Shown: positions 19,399-28,519 of the stretch, one piece after another | Layout of the letters: each line of letters begins with the position of its first letter | Position numbering within the stretch: the stretch's first letter is position 1 | Origin: Pelagomonas calceolata | Taxonomy: Eukaryota; Sar; Pelagophyceae; Pelagomonadales; Pelagomonadaceae | Direction: 5' to 3' | Assembly: GCA_918797485.1 (NCBI GenBank) | Contig: CAKKNE010000002.1 | Location: forward strand, 1,702,501 to 1,766,500 | DNA length: 64,000 nt | Translations under genes and position numbers: made by a program | The notes under the pieces: model-generated | What the model was told of the DNA's origin: nothing | What the model saw: the letters and a program-made list of their open reading frames with translations, nothing else | The model's database searches: none

Positions 19399-19968
19399 TT
19401 AGAAGGCGACGCCCTCGCCCTTGAGCTGCTCGACCCAGTCGTTGGCGCGGCCCTCGCTCTTGTCGTACTCGTTGTCCTCGTCGCAGAGGAGGCCGCAGAA
19501 CTTGCCGTCGCGGAGCGCCTTGGAGTCCGAGTAGTCGTAGTCGTCCGTCGCCGTGAGGCCGACCATGGTGGCGCCCTGGGCCGAGAAGCAGTCGTAGAGC
19601 TCGCCCGCGGCGTCGCAGAAGTTGTCGCCGTAGGAGCCCTGGTCGCCGAGGCCGAAGATGGCCACCTTCTTGCCGCTGAGGTCGAGCGACGGGAGGCGGT
19701 CGTAGAGGAACTCGTCCCAGGCCGTGCCCGAGCGCTGCTCGTCGGCGCCCGTGTGCCAGGTGGGCGCGCCGCAGATGAGCGCGTCCATCGACGTGAGCGT
19801 CTCGTCGTCGACGCTGTCGATGTCGACGGCCTCGATGCCCGTGGCCGCCGTGAGGTAGCCCGCGACGGTCTCGGTGTTGCCCGTCGTCGTCGAGTAGTAG
19901 AGGCCGACGGCGTTGAGCGGCGCGGCGCGCGGGGCGGCCTTCGCGGGCGCCGGCGCGAACGCGGCGGC
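19399..19968 (-). CDS. Flavodoxin (long-chain), last exon
   Basis: About 189 residues from a phase-0 acceptor (AG at 19970-19969). It starts AAAFAPAPAKAAPRAAPLNAV, an ASAFAP-like plastid transit region, then the flavodoxin fold: YSTTTGNTETVA, the FMN-phosphate loop, PTWHTGADEQRSG with the FMN-stacking Trp, VAIFGLGDQGSYGDNFC, and the long-chain loop through DYDYSDSKALRDGKFCGL. Ends NDWVEQLKGEGVAF. Flavodoxin replaces ferredoxin in photosynthetic electron transfer when iron is scarce, fitting the iron-related neighbours. The upstream exon with the signal peptide is not resolved; an in-frame-looking start near 20150 exists but lacks a hydrophobic leader. Confidence 0.85.
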   Translation of the reverse strand, partial: AAAFAPAPAKAAPRAAPLNAVGLYYSTTTGNTETVAGYLTAATGIEAVDIDSVDDETLTSMDALICGAPTWHTGADEQRSGTAWDEFLYDRLPSLDLSGKKVAIFGLGDQGSYGDNFCDAAGELYDCFSAQGATMVGLTATDDYDYSDSKALRDGKFCGLLCDEDNEYDKSEGRANDWVEQLKGEGVAF

Positions 19969-20503
19969 CTGCGCGCGCGGTGGAGTCAGTCAGTCGCTCG
20001 CGTTCGGGGCGGCGGTCGGCGCGAAGCGTTTGGTGCAGGTGCGTGCATGCACTTGTGCACCTTTCTTTTGCGCGCAAGAGCGCGCGCGGTGCGAAGGCGT
20101 TTTGCAGCGAGCGCCGCGCGGCCTCGCGGTTGATGTGCTGACTAAGATGCATCGTCAATGAGTGCCGGCCTTTTTGCTTGCATCGCTTCGCGCTTGCGCG
20201 TTTTTTTTCCGGACGCAGCAGCGAACGGGCGAGAGTGCGAGTGCGAGGGCGAGCTTGGACGGCATTTTGCTGCGGTTTTGTATGTGCTGGCCAAATACGT
20301 CTCTAATGCTAGGCGGGTGGCAGAGAGGCGCGTGCTCGGCTACTAGCGTCGTACTAGCGTAAACCGAGTTTGTAGTTTCCTTCTAACGACCCTTAACGTC
20401 GCAAGAGGCGCATCGGAACGAGTAAAACGGGAACAAAAGGACGGCAAGAAAAGAATAGGGGCAAGGCCGACTCAGGCGGCCACAGTGCGCCGCGACGAGC
20501 AAC
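19969..20503. other. Flavodoxin intron and 5' region, and spacer
   Basis: Positions 19969 to about 20160 on the minus strand contain the intron preceding the flavodoxin exon and possibly its first exon. From 20160 to 20503 I see an AT-rich spacer with t-runs (20200-20208) and no gene; divergent promoters of flavodoxin and the membrane protein at 20504 should lie here. Confidence 0.4.
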
Positions 20504-21748
20504 ATGTTGTCCCCCGGTCGACGCCGCGCGGCCGCCATATGGGCGTGCGCCCTGTTGGGCTGCCTCCCTACCGCTCGTGCGCTCTCACCGAGTTTGGCCC
20601 TGCGCGGCGCTGCATTTCTGGGCTGCCTTCACCGCGCGCAGGCGACGCCAGGCGTGGCCAAGGAGATCGTCGACTCGGCGCTCGTCTTCGACAATGGCGA
20701 GGTTGCGTCGGGCCTGTCGGGTAACGACGACGCCGTCCAGTGCCTCCGTGCGGCGATCGCGGAAGTTCTCACGAAAGGCTCTGATTCAGTAGTTGGTGAG
20801 GGGATACCTTGGGTGAGCTCCGTAAAGGCCACGACCTACGCGGACCCCGACGAGGGAGATCAGGACAGCAAGGTTGCGTTCTCCATCTCCATGACAGGCA
20901 TCGACGCGCAAACGGTACTGGACGATTTGACGAAGGCCGCAGTAGAGACGACCAACATGATGGCGCAGCTGAATTCGTGCGATCCTAGTTGGCCCTACGG
21001 CGACCCCGACGCGGAGCAGACGCGCCACGTGCTCGAGACACAAACGTTCCAGCGCGCCGGCGTCGCGTCGGTGGGCGCCGTGATCTCCTCGGCGCTCGTG
21101 TTCGACGGCTTCGGCGCGCGCAATTTCAACGCCGACTCGGTGGCCGTGTTGCGGTTCAAAGACGTGGTGGCGGATATCCTGAGCGCGTCACCGCTCCAGA
21201 TCGACAACATCGTCGCTGAGGAGTACATCAACAACCCCTCGGCGATGGTCCGCTTCGACGTCGCCGTCCACGCGTGGCCCATCGGCTCGGCGATCCTCGA
21301 GACGAAGGAGGCTGTGGCGCAGGAGCTCAAAGACGCCCTTGTGGATGGCCAGGTCGACGCGGCACTCTTGTTACACGCACCAGATTGCGACTGCGTGCTG
21401 GCAGTCGGCGTCCTGAACGTGGACGCGTCCTCTGCCAAAATCGACGAAATAACGATGGAGGGCTCGCACGGCATCACGTCGCCGCCCGTGGCCTGCACCG
21501 ACTGCGACGACGACGAGGACGACCTCGGCGCGGGCGCGCGAATCGCCATCGCCCTGGCGGCCGTCTTCTGCTTCCTCGGCGGAGCGCTGGCTTCCTTCTT
21601 GTATATCAGCCGGCGGAACAAATTCAACGGCTGCCTTTCCCCGGCCAAACGGCGGATCAGCGGCTTCACCGGCTCGGCGGACCTCGAGCTGCGACCAGTG
21701 GACCCGACCCAGAAGGAAGAGGTCCGGCCGGCGAGAGATGTCGTTTAG
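20504..21748 (+). CDS. Type I membrane protein with two related ectodomains, paralogue G1
   Basis: 414 residues, single exon. Signal peptide region (AAAIWACALLGCLPTARALS). Two related ectodomain modules: EIVDSALVFDNGEV...VKATTYAD...SKVAFSIS, and AVISSALVFDGFGARNFNAD...ASPLQIDNIVAEEY...VRFDVAVHAW. Both have a SEA-like alternation of strands and helices. A Cys-rich SPPVACTDCDDDEDD stalk, a membrane helix (IAIALAAVFCFLGGALASFLY) and a basic tail ending PTQKEEVRPARDVV follow. Related in the ectodomain to G2 (22240-23451) and G3 (28278-29507) but with a different helix and tail. Function not recognised; a surface recognition role is only inference. Confidence 0.65.
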   Translation: MLSPGRRRAAAIWACALLGCLPTARALSPSLALRGAAFLGCLHRAQATPGVAKEIVDSALVFDNGEVASGLSGNDDAVQCLRAAIAEVLTKGSDSVVGEGIPWVSSVKATTYADPDEGDQDSKVAFSISMTGIDAQTVLDDLTKAAVETTNMMAQLNSCDPSWPYGDPDAEQTRHVLETQTFQRAGVASVGAVISSALVFDGFGARNFNADSVAVLRFKDVVADILSASPLQIDNIVAEEYINNPSAMVRFDVAVHAWPIGSAILETKEAVAQELKDALVDGQVDAALLLHAPDCDCVLAVGVLNVDASSAKIDEITMEGSHGITSPPVACTDCDDDEDDLGAGARIAIALAAVFCFLGGALASFLYISRRNKFNGCLSPAKRRISGFTGSADLELRPVDPTQKEEVRPARDVV

Positions 21749-22239
21749 GTTTCTCCTCCCCTCCACAGTGTAAGTAAAGTATTAGTTCTAGCCCGGTGTA
21801 CGTCGGACGTCCCCGCCGCGGGAACGTGGAAGCTGCTGCTAGGTTGCCATATACCTGAGGGGTTATTTACCCCTGGCGCCGCCCGGGGTTAATAACCCGG
21901 GTAATTACCGGTTATTTATTTATTTATTTAGTACGGATTATTTACCCTCATGAGCTTATAGAGGGGTCGGGAGGGGTGGGCCACAGGCCACCGGCCTCGG
22001 TGCGCGCGCGCGCGGCGGCGCGGCGCCAGGCCGTGCCCTGTACCGTTAACGGTACGGTGCACACAGACCCTAGTGAGTTTTGCGCCACTAGCATTTAAGC
22101 TGTTTTGCGCCGCTCGTCAAGTTGCCATTTGAAAGCGAGCTGTGAGCGAGCACAAAGCGGAAACCTGTGGCGCCTCGGAGGGAGCCAGATTCAATCTGAG
22201 CAGATAGTTTGAGCCGCACCGCCGGCTGCCCCTGCAAAG
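21749..22239. repeat. Spacer with AT-rich palindromic sequence and outer end of inverted-repeat arm A
   Basis: Positions 21850-21955 contain alternating ggttattta and taaataacc-type motifs that can pair with each other (ccggggttaataacccgg, attaccggttatttattt). The same stretch is found inverted at about 29965-30055. Positions 21686-21828, the G1 tail and 3' flank, recur inverted at about 27908-28055. The last 100 bp before 22240 match the upstream flank of G3. Confidence 0.65.
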
Positions 22240-23209
22240 ATGGCTGCTGTCCGGCGCGGCCTCCTGCTGCTCGTGGGGTGGCTCGCCAGCGCCGCTGCTA
22301 CGCAAGGGGTCCCCTTGGAAATCGTCCTGTCTGCGCTGGTTTTCGATGGCACCGCAACCATGGATCTGAATGGCCCAGGCAACGACGCCGTGCAGTGCTT
22401 ACGGGCCGCCATCGTGGCCGTGCTCCGCGAGGAATACAGTTCTGCGTTCGTCTCCGATGTCACCGCCACATCCTATGTGGCGGACGGCTCCACGAACACA
22501 AAAGTGACATTTCGGGTCGCCGACGACGGCATCAATGCGGAGTACGTTCGGAACGACCTCCTGTCCGCCGTGGTGGAATCGTCCAACTCAGACTCGAATC
22601 TGATGCTGGCGCTGGGCGACTGCTGGCCGTACGACGATATCGACGCGGAGGCGGCGAGTCACGTCCTACAGACCGAGACGTACCGCCGCGCCGGCTTTGC
22701 CGACGTGGGCGCCGTGGTCTCGAGCGCGGTCGTCATGGACGGATTTACCGCGTCCTACTTCAACGCAGACGCGGTCTCAGTGGCGCAATTTGGCGTCGTC
22801 GTCGCGGACGTCCTGCGCGCGGCGACGGTCCAGATCGACAACGTCGTGGCCGTGAATTTCTACGGTCTGGACGAAGGGAATGATGGTGTAGACGCCATAC
22901 ATTCGGGGACCGTAGCCCGAGGTTCGGTCATCCACTTCGACGTGGCCATTCACTACTGGCCTGCCGGCGCGACCGTTTTGGAGACGCCGGAGGCCATTGC
23001 CCAGGCGCTGCTCGACGCCCTGGTCGCCCCAACGCCGACAGCGTTCCAGAAAGCGCTCGATCTCTACGGAACGGACCCGCAATTCTGCGACGGCTGTGTC
23101 CTCTCTTCGGGAGTTCTGAACGTGGCCGCGTCCCAATTTTATATCGACGAAGTCACAATGGACGGGTCGCACGCGGTCACCTCGCCGCCCGTCCCCTGCA
23201 CCGCGAACT

Positions 23210-23242
<33 letters not shown>

Positions 23243-23451
23243 GACTGGACGAGGGCGAGGCCGCGGCCGTGGCGATCTTCGTCATCCTCGCCGTCGTCGG
23301 CGTCGCCGGCCTGATCTTCTGGCTCTACCGCAGCAACAAGCTCCGGGAGTGCTGTCCCTCCGAGGAGGTCGAGGCCAGCGCCGGTGAGCTCGAGCTCGAC
23401 AAGGTCTCCCGTTCCGCGACCACAGCCGAGCCGCAGACGGAGATGGTGTAG
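22240..23451 (+). CDS. Type I membrane protein, paralogue G2
   Basis: 403 residues, single exon. Signal peptide RRGLLLLVGWLASAAATQG is almost the same as in G3. Ectodomain has the two G1-type modules (EIVLSALVFDGTATMDLN; VGAVVSSAVVMDGFTASYFN then AATVQIDNVVAVNFYG). A Cys-containing SPPVPCTANCGGGGGGDDDD stalk leads to helix AVAIFVILAVVGVAGLIFWL and a cytoplasmic tail with CCPSEEVEASAGELELDKVS. The region from the Gly run through the tail is identical to G3 at protein level and nearly so in DNA, whereas the ectodomain differs with substitutions and length changes. Function not recognised. Confidence 0.65.
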
Positions 23452-24138
23452 TCGCGGGCTTGTGGGATTTTCCAAGCCCACATATATCCTTGTGAAATGT
23501 TGTCCGACGCCAAGTCATCTACTAGTACGGTATGGGGACTTGTATGGGGCAGACTCACAGTCCAGATGCTGGTGGCGCGGCGGGCGATTTCTTGCGGAGC
23601 AGAGGCCTAAGCGAACCTTGCCGTGCTTATCATGAGGCTGGAATACATCAGCGAACCAGACCCGCGCGCTCGAGCACGTGATTGGAGCCTCGACTTCGCG
23701 CGCTACCTCGAGCTCCTCGTCGCGGACGTCCGCGCCGGCAACCACTCCATCGGCGACCCGGCCAACGAGCCTTAGTTCGTGTTGTAAGCTTTTCTATTTT
23801 GTCACTTGAGTACTCGCACGTCGCCTACCCCGCGAGTCGCGAGTCCGTCCGATCGAGGCGCGGCGTACCCGCGGACTAACGGCGCGCGCGGCGCGCCTTG
23901 CTTTGTTGGACGTGGTAAATGTGTCCTAGCTATCGTGCACGTTCTATTTAGCTCAGGGTATGTGTACATGGCGGCTTTACGATACCCGCGCTGCGGCACG
24001 CGCTTCCTGGGCTGGCGCCATCTCACGTGCGATTATGGCAATACACAAGCACCTAATTGACGCTGTCGCGCGCCAACTATTGCCCGGACAACCAAATAAC
24101 AGCCTTTCGCAACTCCCAGCGCCTCCCGCCAGCCCGCG
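23452..24138. other. Intergenic, with repeat copy and bZIP promoter
   Basis: Positions about 23540-23690 contain a repeat present inverted at 28057-28200 and again at about 27780-27900. Apart from the small ORF at 23631 no gene is seen. The last ~30 bp before 24139 are conserved in arm B next to the orphan bZIP exon. Confidence 0.5.
23631..23774 (+). pseudogene. Short ORF, probable gene fragment
   Basis: A 47-residue ORF with clear protein-like character in its second half (ARDWSLDFARYLELLVADVR, then NHSIGDPANEP). Arm B copies retain only the first part (PDPHGLARD) before diverging, so this looks like the end of a broken or captured gene rather than an intact one. No family recognised. Confidence 0.35.
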
Positions 24139-24805
24139 ATGGCCGAAGTTCCCGTCCAAAACGATGCTCCGGTCATCTCGGAGTCCGATTTGGTGAGTAA
24201 GGTGCAGATCGAGCCGACGACGGAGAAGCGCCCGCGCGAGGAGGTGTTCACCCGAGTCCGCCACCCTTCAGCCTGGAGAAAACGCAAAAAAAACGCGCGT
24301 GCCACCAAAAACTGACTCGTCGACACCCGCGCAGCCCTCTGTCGAGCAGGCCGCGGCCGCCATGCAAGCGTTAGTCCGCGCGCCGGCCCCGGCCCCGAGC
24401 GTCCCGGCCCCGCCCGAGTCGCCGCGCCAGGCCGACGAGGAACGCAACCGCGAACGCAACCGCGGCTACGCGCGCGCCTACCGCGAGCGCAAGCGCCTCA
24501 AGCTCCAGACGCTCGAGAACTGCCGCCAGGAGCTCCTCAAGGAGAACGCGCGGTTATTGGAAGAGGCGCAGGCGCGCGACCGCAAGGAGGCGGCCCTGAG
24601 CGCCGAGCGCGACGCCGCGCGCGACCGCCTCGCGCGCGTCGAGGCCGAGAACCGCGCGCTGCGGGCCTGGATCCACCAGCTCAACGCGCCGCCGGCGCAG
24701 ATGGCGCTCAAGCAACCGATGATGGGCATGGGCGTCGCCCTGGATCCGCAGGTGCCGCGGCGCGCGGTCCTCGTGCCCCGCGACGCCGTGCCCGTCAGCG
24801 AGTAG
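24139..24805 (+). CDS. bZIP transcription factor
   Basis: Two exons, 24139-24192 and 24335-24805, about 174 residues. Exon 1 (MAEVPVQNDAPVISESDL) ends at a consensus donor gtgagtaag, phase 0, and exon 2 begins PSVEQAAAAMQALV. The basic region NRGYARAYRERKR gives the N-x7-R signature and is followed by a leucine-zipper-like coiled coil (LKLQTLENCRQELLKENARLL) running to about residue 130. C-terminus rich in Met/Pro (QPMMGMGVALDPQVP). Nuclear DNA-binding protein; targets unknown. The inverted duplication copied the promoter, exon 1 and part of intron 1 to 27537-27690 on the other strand. Confidence 0.8.
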
Positions 24806-25241
24806 GCGAAGAAGCAGAAGAAGAAGAAGAAAAGTTCAAGAAAAGTCGCGTGCCCCGAATATTCTCCCGGGGCGTCCGCCAAAGACTAATAAACCCTGTT
24901 GCAAATTCCAGCTGCAAATGCCACGGCGGGGCCGCCGAACCGTCGGTCCTAGCCGCGAGTGACGGGCCGAGGCCTGGCGCGACGCGCCTCTCTCAAAGTT
25001 GCAGAAAGGCCGTGTGGGAGTGGAAGCGGAAGAAGTCGTCGCTGAAGCGCTACCGACTGATCTGCGCGCGGTCAGCGCGCTGCAAGGACCTCGAGAGAGG
25101 GCAACGACCTGGACCACCTGTCGGTCTACGAGGCGATCGACGCGGCGGGCGGCAAACTTAAAGAAGCAGATTGTAGAGTGTTCCCGTCAACTTAAAATTC
25201 AAGTTGATCACTTTTCTAGGGAGTCGAATGCTATATAAAGC
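24806..25241. other. Intergenic, no intact gene
   Basis: About 435 bp after the bZIP stop. An A/G-rich run (24808-24845) follows the coding end. Positions about 25000-25140 have a weak + strand frame without domain. AT-rich from 25160 to 25240, the 3' side of the DUF285 gene. Confidence 0.35.
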
Positions 25242-25898
25242 TTAAAGAAGGAGCGTAGCGGCACCGGCAAGGACGCCGGTGAGGGTCCAATAGCGGGCTG
25301 CGACCGCGCCGGCAGCACTGGTCTGGATCGGTGTTGGCGCGGGCGTCGGCGCGCAGGTCCCGCCCACCCGAAAGTGGATGCCGCACCTCAAAAGAGAACA
25401 CGCAGTGCCTTGGTACGCGTGGCTGCTGAACGCGGCGTCTTCGGCGAGGCACCAGCTGCCGAGGTCCTGGTCGAAGGCGTAGGCGTAGTAGAACATTGAC
25501 TCGAGGCTCGTCACCCGCGACACGTCCCAGTTGTTGAGCGGCTGGTTGAACGACTCGGCGTGGGAGAACATAGACACCATACTCGTCGCCCCGGATACGT
25601 CCCAGTCGTTGAGTGGCTGGTTGAATTGCTGTGCGTAGCTGAACGTGGCGAACATATTGGTCACCGCGCTCGTGTCCCACGCGTTTATGTCGTCGTCGAA
25701 GTTCGAGTACTGGAAGAGCTGCGCCATGTCCGTCACCTGGCTTGTGTCCCAGGACGAGATGTGGCCGTACGTCGCCTCGGCCGCCGTCGCATCCGCGAGC
25801 CACGCTGCTACCGCATCACGGATGGTCGTGTCGTCTAGCACGCCGGCACCGGCGGCAGCCGTGATGAGCCCCGCCAGGCAAAACGAGACCTTGCGCAT
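25242..25898 (-). CDS. DUF285/BspA-like leucine-rich surface protein, copy 2
   Basis: 218 residues, single exon, near-identical to the copy at 15849-16505 through the four FNQPLN.W-type repeats. Differences: shorter leader (MRKVSFCLAGLITAAAG), a few repeat substitutions (AQLFQYSNFDDDINAW, ATFSYAQQFNQPLN) and a different end (AVAARYWTLTGVLAGAATLL). Similarity ends close to the coding borders, so the duplicated unit was about one gene. Located in the spacer of the inverted duplication. Secreted and anchored at the surface by prediction; ligand unknown. Confidence 0.75.
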   Translation of the reverse strand: MRKVSFCLAGLITAAAGAGVLDDTTIRDAVAAWLADATAAEATYGHISSWDTSQVTDMAQLFQYSNFDDDINAWDTSAVTNMFATFSYAQQFNQPLNDWDVSGATSMVSMFSHAESFNQPLNNWDVSRVTSLESMFYYAYAFDQDLGSWCLAEDAAFSSHAYQGTACSLLRCGIHFRVGGTCAPTPAPTPIQTSAAGAVAARYWTLTGVLAGAATLLL

Positions 25899-26383
25899 GC
25901 CCTCGTGCGCGCTCGGCGGCGGCGCGATTGCCCACTCACCACCAGGGCAGCATTTGCGTCGGGCAGCAAATTCTCATCTCTGCCCAGCTCTAGGCAGAGC
26001 CAAGACCAGCCCCGCACGCCGACTTGTAACGCCGCGCCGACCGCCAGAGGGGCGGAACGGGGATGCCTATGGGGTGGAATTCAAAAGTGCAAATTAAGAT
26101 TGGACGGACGACCGGGATTTGTCTCGGAGCGCGTCCCGTAGGTGCGCGCAGGAGGCACCGCCCACGTACGTGGCCTGAGGGGCCTTGTAGGGCACCGCCG
26201 CCGCCACCACGATAGCTTGTCGGGGGGAGCGGCGGCGTCGTTTCATACCTATGCTACACGCGGCTACCCGACTTTGCGACCTTGGCACCGTTGTTCTCTT
26301 CACGATCGACCCACTTGCCCGTTCTCCAGAACTGGCCGTGCGTCGACGGGGCACGGAAGAACCAGACGGGTGCTGTCTATGTA
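25899..26383. other. Intergenic with one stray repeat unit
   Basis: About 485 bp. Positions 26283-26380 match the second unit of the degenerate repeat near 457-545. Nothing else recognised. Confidence 0.4.
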
Positions 26384-26857
26384 TTACCGTCGTTGCCATT
26401 TGTTGCCGTCCGGCCATTTGATGCCGTCGGCCACGATGTCGCCGCGGAAAACCGGCACGATGACGTCGTCGACCGATTCCATCGTCGTGCCCGCGGGCGG
26501 CTGCACTGAGCCTGGCTCGACGAGCAACGCGATCGTCGAGTCCGTCGCTAGCCCTTTGATCGACCAGACGGGGCCCCCGGGGTCGTCCTGGCCGGTGATG
26601 CGGGCGCGGTCGCCAGTGACCTTTATTTTGCGCCAGCCATTGACGTGGTTCGGGTCCGCATACTCGCCCTCTAACTGCAACGCGTTGCTTCGTCGCGTTG
26701 TGGCGAGTGCCACGGCGGTCGCAAGGGCTGCGCGACGCGTCGTCGTTGCGGCATTTGCGAGTGCTGCGCGACGCGTCGTCGACGTCGCATGCGGTCCGCG
26801 CATTCGTTCGACGCGCATCGATGCGACGAGTAGCGCCTGGAGCAGCAGTAACAGCAT
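26384..26857 (-). CDS. Small plastid-type (possibly thylakoid lumen) protein
   Basis: About 157 residues if started at the ATG at 26857, where a hydrophobic leader MLLLLLQALLVASM begins; an upstream in-frame ATG at 26917 would add 20 residues. A Thr/Arg/Ala stretch with two TTRRAALA units, twin-Arg-like, suggests a multipart plastid or lumen signal. The mature part has LEGEYADPNHVNGWRKIKVT, ITGQDDPGGPVWSIKG and ends GIKWPDGNKWQRR. This fits a conserved small protein family of photosynthetic eukaryotes (Y.DPNH..G.R.I ... DGNKW) from memory. Function unknown. Confidence 0.55.
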   Translation of the reverse strand: MLLLLLQALLVASMRVERMRGPHATSTTRRAALANAATTTRRAALATAVALATTRRSNALQLEGEYADPNHVNGWRKIKVTGDRARITGQDDPGGPVWSIKGLATDSTIALLVEPGSVQPPAGTTMESVDDVIVPVFRGDIVADGIKWPDGNKWQRR

Positions 26858-27124
26858 TGGCCCGGCCGAGGAGCGGCCCCCTTTTTTCAAGAGCTCGAAG
26901 AAGTACGAGGCGGTCACGCCGGAGCGAGGGCAGAGGCACCCTCGGAATTGATTGGCATCGGCCTGTGGCTGCTGCTAGAGAGGAGTGCAGCGCAGTTTGT
27001 TGCCGCGATAATCGCGTCGCCCGTCGCCCGCACCTTCGTTTCGGCAAGCGCTGCTGCACGTGTAGTAGCAGTCAGCAGTCAGCACGGTGGCACAAGCGTG
27101 CAAGGCCACATCGAGCGCAATCAG

Positions 27125-27535
27125 ATGGGCTTCAGCAACGTGACCGGCAAGTATCGACCGAAACGCGGCGGCTGCGAGACCGCCACGCAGCGCAAGAAGC
27201 GACGCTATCGGACCGGCGACCAGGAAACCGCCCAGGACATCCGCGTCGTTAAAAAGCAAAAAAGCGAGCGCGCCGTCGGCGACCGCGCGCCGGCGCAGCT
27301 GCCGAAGCAGAAGAGCGCGGCGCAGAAACGGCTGAAGGCCCTCGTGAAGAAGAACGAGGACATCAAAAAGCTGCGACGAAAGGCGGAGGCTGGTGCCGCG
27401 CTCGACGCGCAGCAGACAGCCAAGCTCGCGAAGGGCGACGCGGTCTTGCTCGAGCTCCACGAGTTCCTGGAACAGCACCCCGCCGAGGCGGCCGCCTACG
27501 CCGCCGCGCGGGACGAGGCGAGCAAGCCGCGATGA
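27125..27535 (+). CDS. Basic coiled-coil protein (PYM/eIF2A C-terminus-like)
   Basis: 136 residues from the ATG at 27125; the frame is open upstream to 26948 but that part looks unrelated. Very basic N-terminus (KYRPKRGGCETATQRKKRRY) and a C-terminal helix SAAQKRLKALVKKNEDIKKL, then AALDAQQTAKLAKGDAVL, resembling the KK-L--KL..I..L......G..L...Q...L helical segment seen at the C-termini of PYM and eIF2A. That would suggest ribosome or exon-junction contact, but the N-terminal Mago-binding signature of PYM is not evident. An upstream exon could be missing. Its stop lies 2 bp from the edge of inverted-repeat arm B. Confidence 0.45.
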   Translation: MGFSNVTGKYRPKRGGCETATQRKKRRYRTGDQETAQDIRVVKKQKSERAVGDRAPAQLPKQKSAAQKRLKALVKKNEDIKKLRRKAEAGAALDAQQTAKLAKGDAVLLELHEFLEQHPAEAAAYAAARDEASKPR

Positions 27536-27536
27536 T

Positions 27537-27690
27537 AGGTGAACACCTCCTCGCGCGGGCGCTTCTCCGTCGTCGGCTCGATCTGCACCTTACTCACCAA
27601 ATCGGACTCCGAGATGACCGGAGCATCGTTTTGGACGGGAACTTCGGCCATCGCGGGCTGGCTGGAGGCGCTGGGAGTTGCGAAAGGCTG
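27537..27690 (-). pseudogene. Orphan copy of bZIP exon 1, promoter edge and intron start
   Basis: Reverse complement of 24107-24255: the start codon, all 18 codons of exon 1 and the gtgagtaag donor are retained, but no bZIP exon 2 follows; the next sequence is the 3' end of the opposite-strand coiled-coil gene. Confidence 0.75.
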
Positions 27691-28277
27691 TTTTGAGCCT
27701 CTTGCGCTATTGCGGTGCTGCGTTTGCGTCTATTGCAACTCTAAAGCACATGACCAAGACCGTGCCCCGCCAGACGCCAGGCTCACGTGCCAGGCCGTGC
27801 GGGTCTGGTTTCTCGCTGAATATTCCAGCCTCATGACAAGCACGGCCAGGTTGGCTTAGGCCACCCGCCTCGCTATAGGAATCGCCCGCCGCGCCACCTG
27901 CAGGTTCCGCGTTCCCGCGGCGGGGACGTCCGACGTACACCGGGCTAGAACTAATACTGTACTTACACTGTGGAGGGGAGGAGAAAACTAAACGACATCT
28001 CTCGCCGGCCGGACCTCCTCCTTCTGGGTCGGGTCCACTGGTCGCAGCTCAATCACGTGCCAGGCCGTGCGGGTCTGGTTTGTCACTGAATATTCCAGCC
28101 TCATGATAAGCACGGCAAGGTTCGCTTCTCTGCTCCGCAAGAAATCGCCCGCCGCGCCACCAGCAGACTGTGAGTATGACCAATAAAAAGTCCCCATACA
28201 GTACGAGTAGATGACTTGGCGTCGGACAACATTTTACAAGGATGTATGTGGGCTTGGAAAATCCCACAAGCCCGCGA

Positions 28278-28486
28278 CTAAACCATCTCCGTCTGCGGCT
28301 CGGGTGTGGGCGCGGAGGAGGAGACCTTGTCGAGCTCGAGCTCACCGGCGCTGGCCTCGACTTCCTCGGAGGGACAGCACTCTCGGAGCTTGTTGCTGCG
28401 GTAGAGCCAGAAGATCAGGCCGGCGACGCCGACGACCGCGAGGATGACGAAGATCGCCACGGCCGCGGCCTCGCCCTCGTCCAGTC

Positions 28487-28519
<33 letters not shown>

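Larger units (their letters stand above)
21844..24255 (+). repeat. Inverted-duplication arm A
   Basis: Reverse complement matches run from about 21844 (paired with about 30058) through gene G2 (paired with G3) to about 24255 (paired with 27537). Matches are near-identical in the flanks, the G2/G3 ends and the bZIP exon 1 segment, and diverged in the G2/G3 ectodomains. The inner edge lies inside intron 1 of the bZIP gene. Confidence 0.75.

Noticed and set aside
3000-20000. Bacterial-type operon or horizontally acquired island for iron uptake
   Set aside because: Genes lie on both strands, have spliceosomal introns and eukaryotic targeting signals; composition equals that of neighbouring genes.
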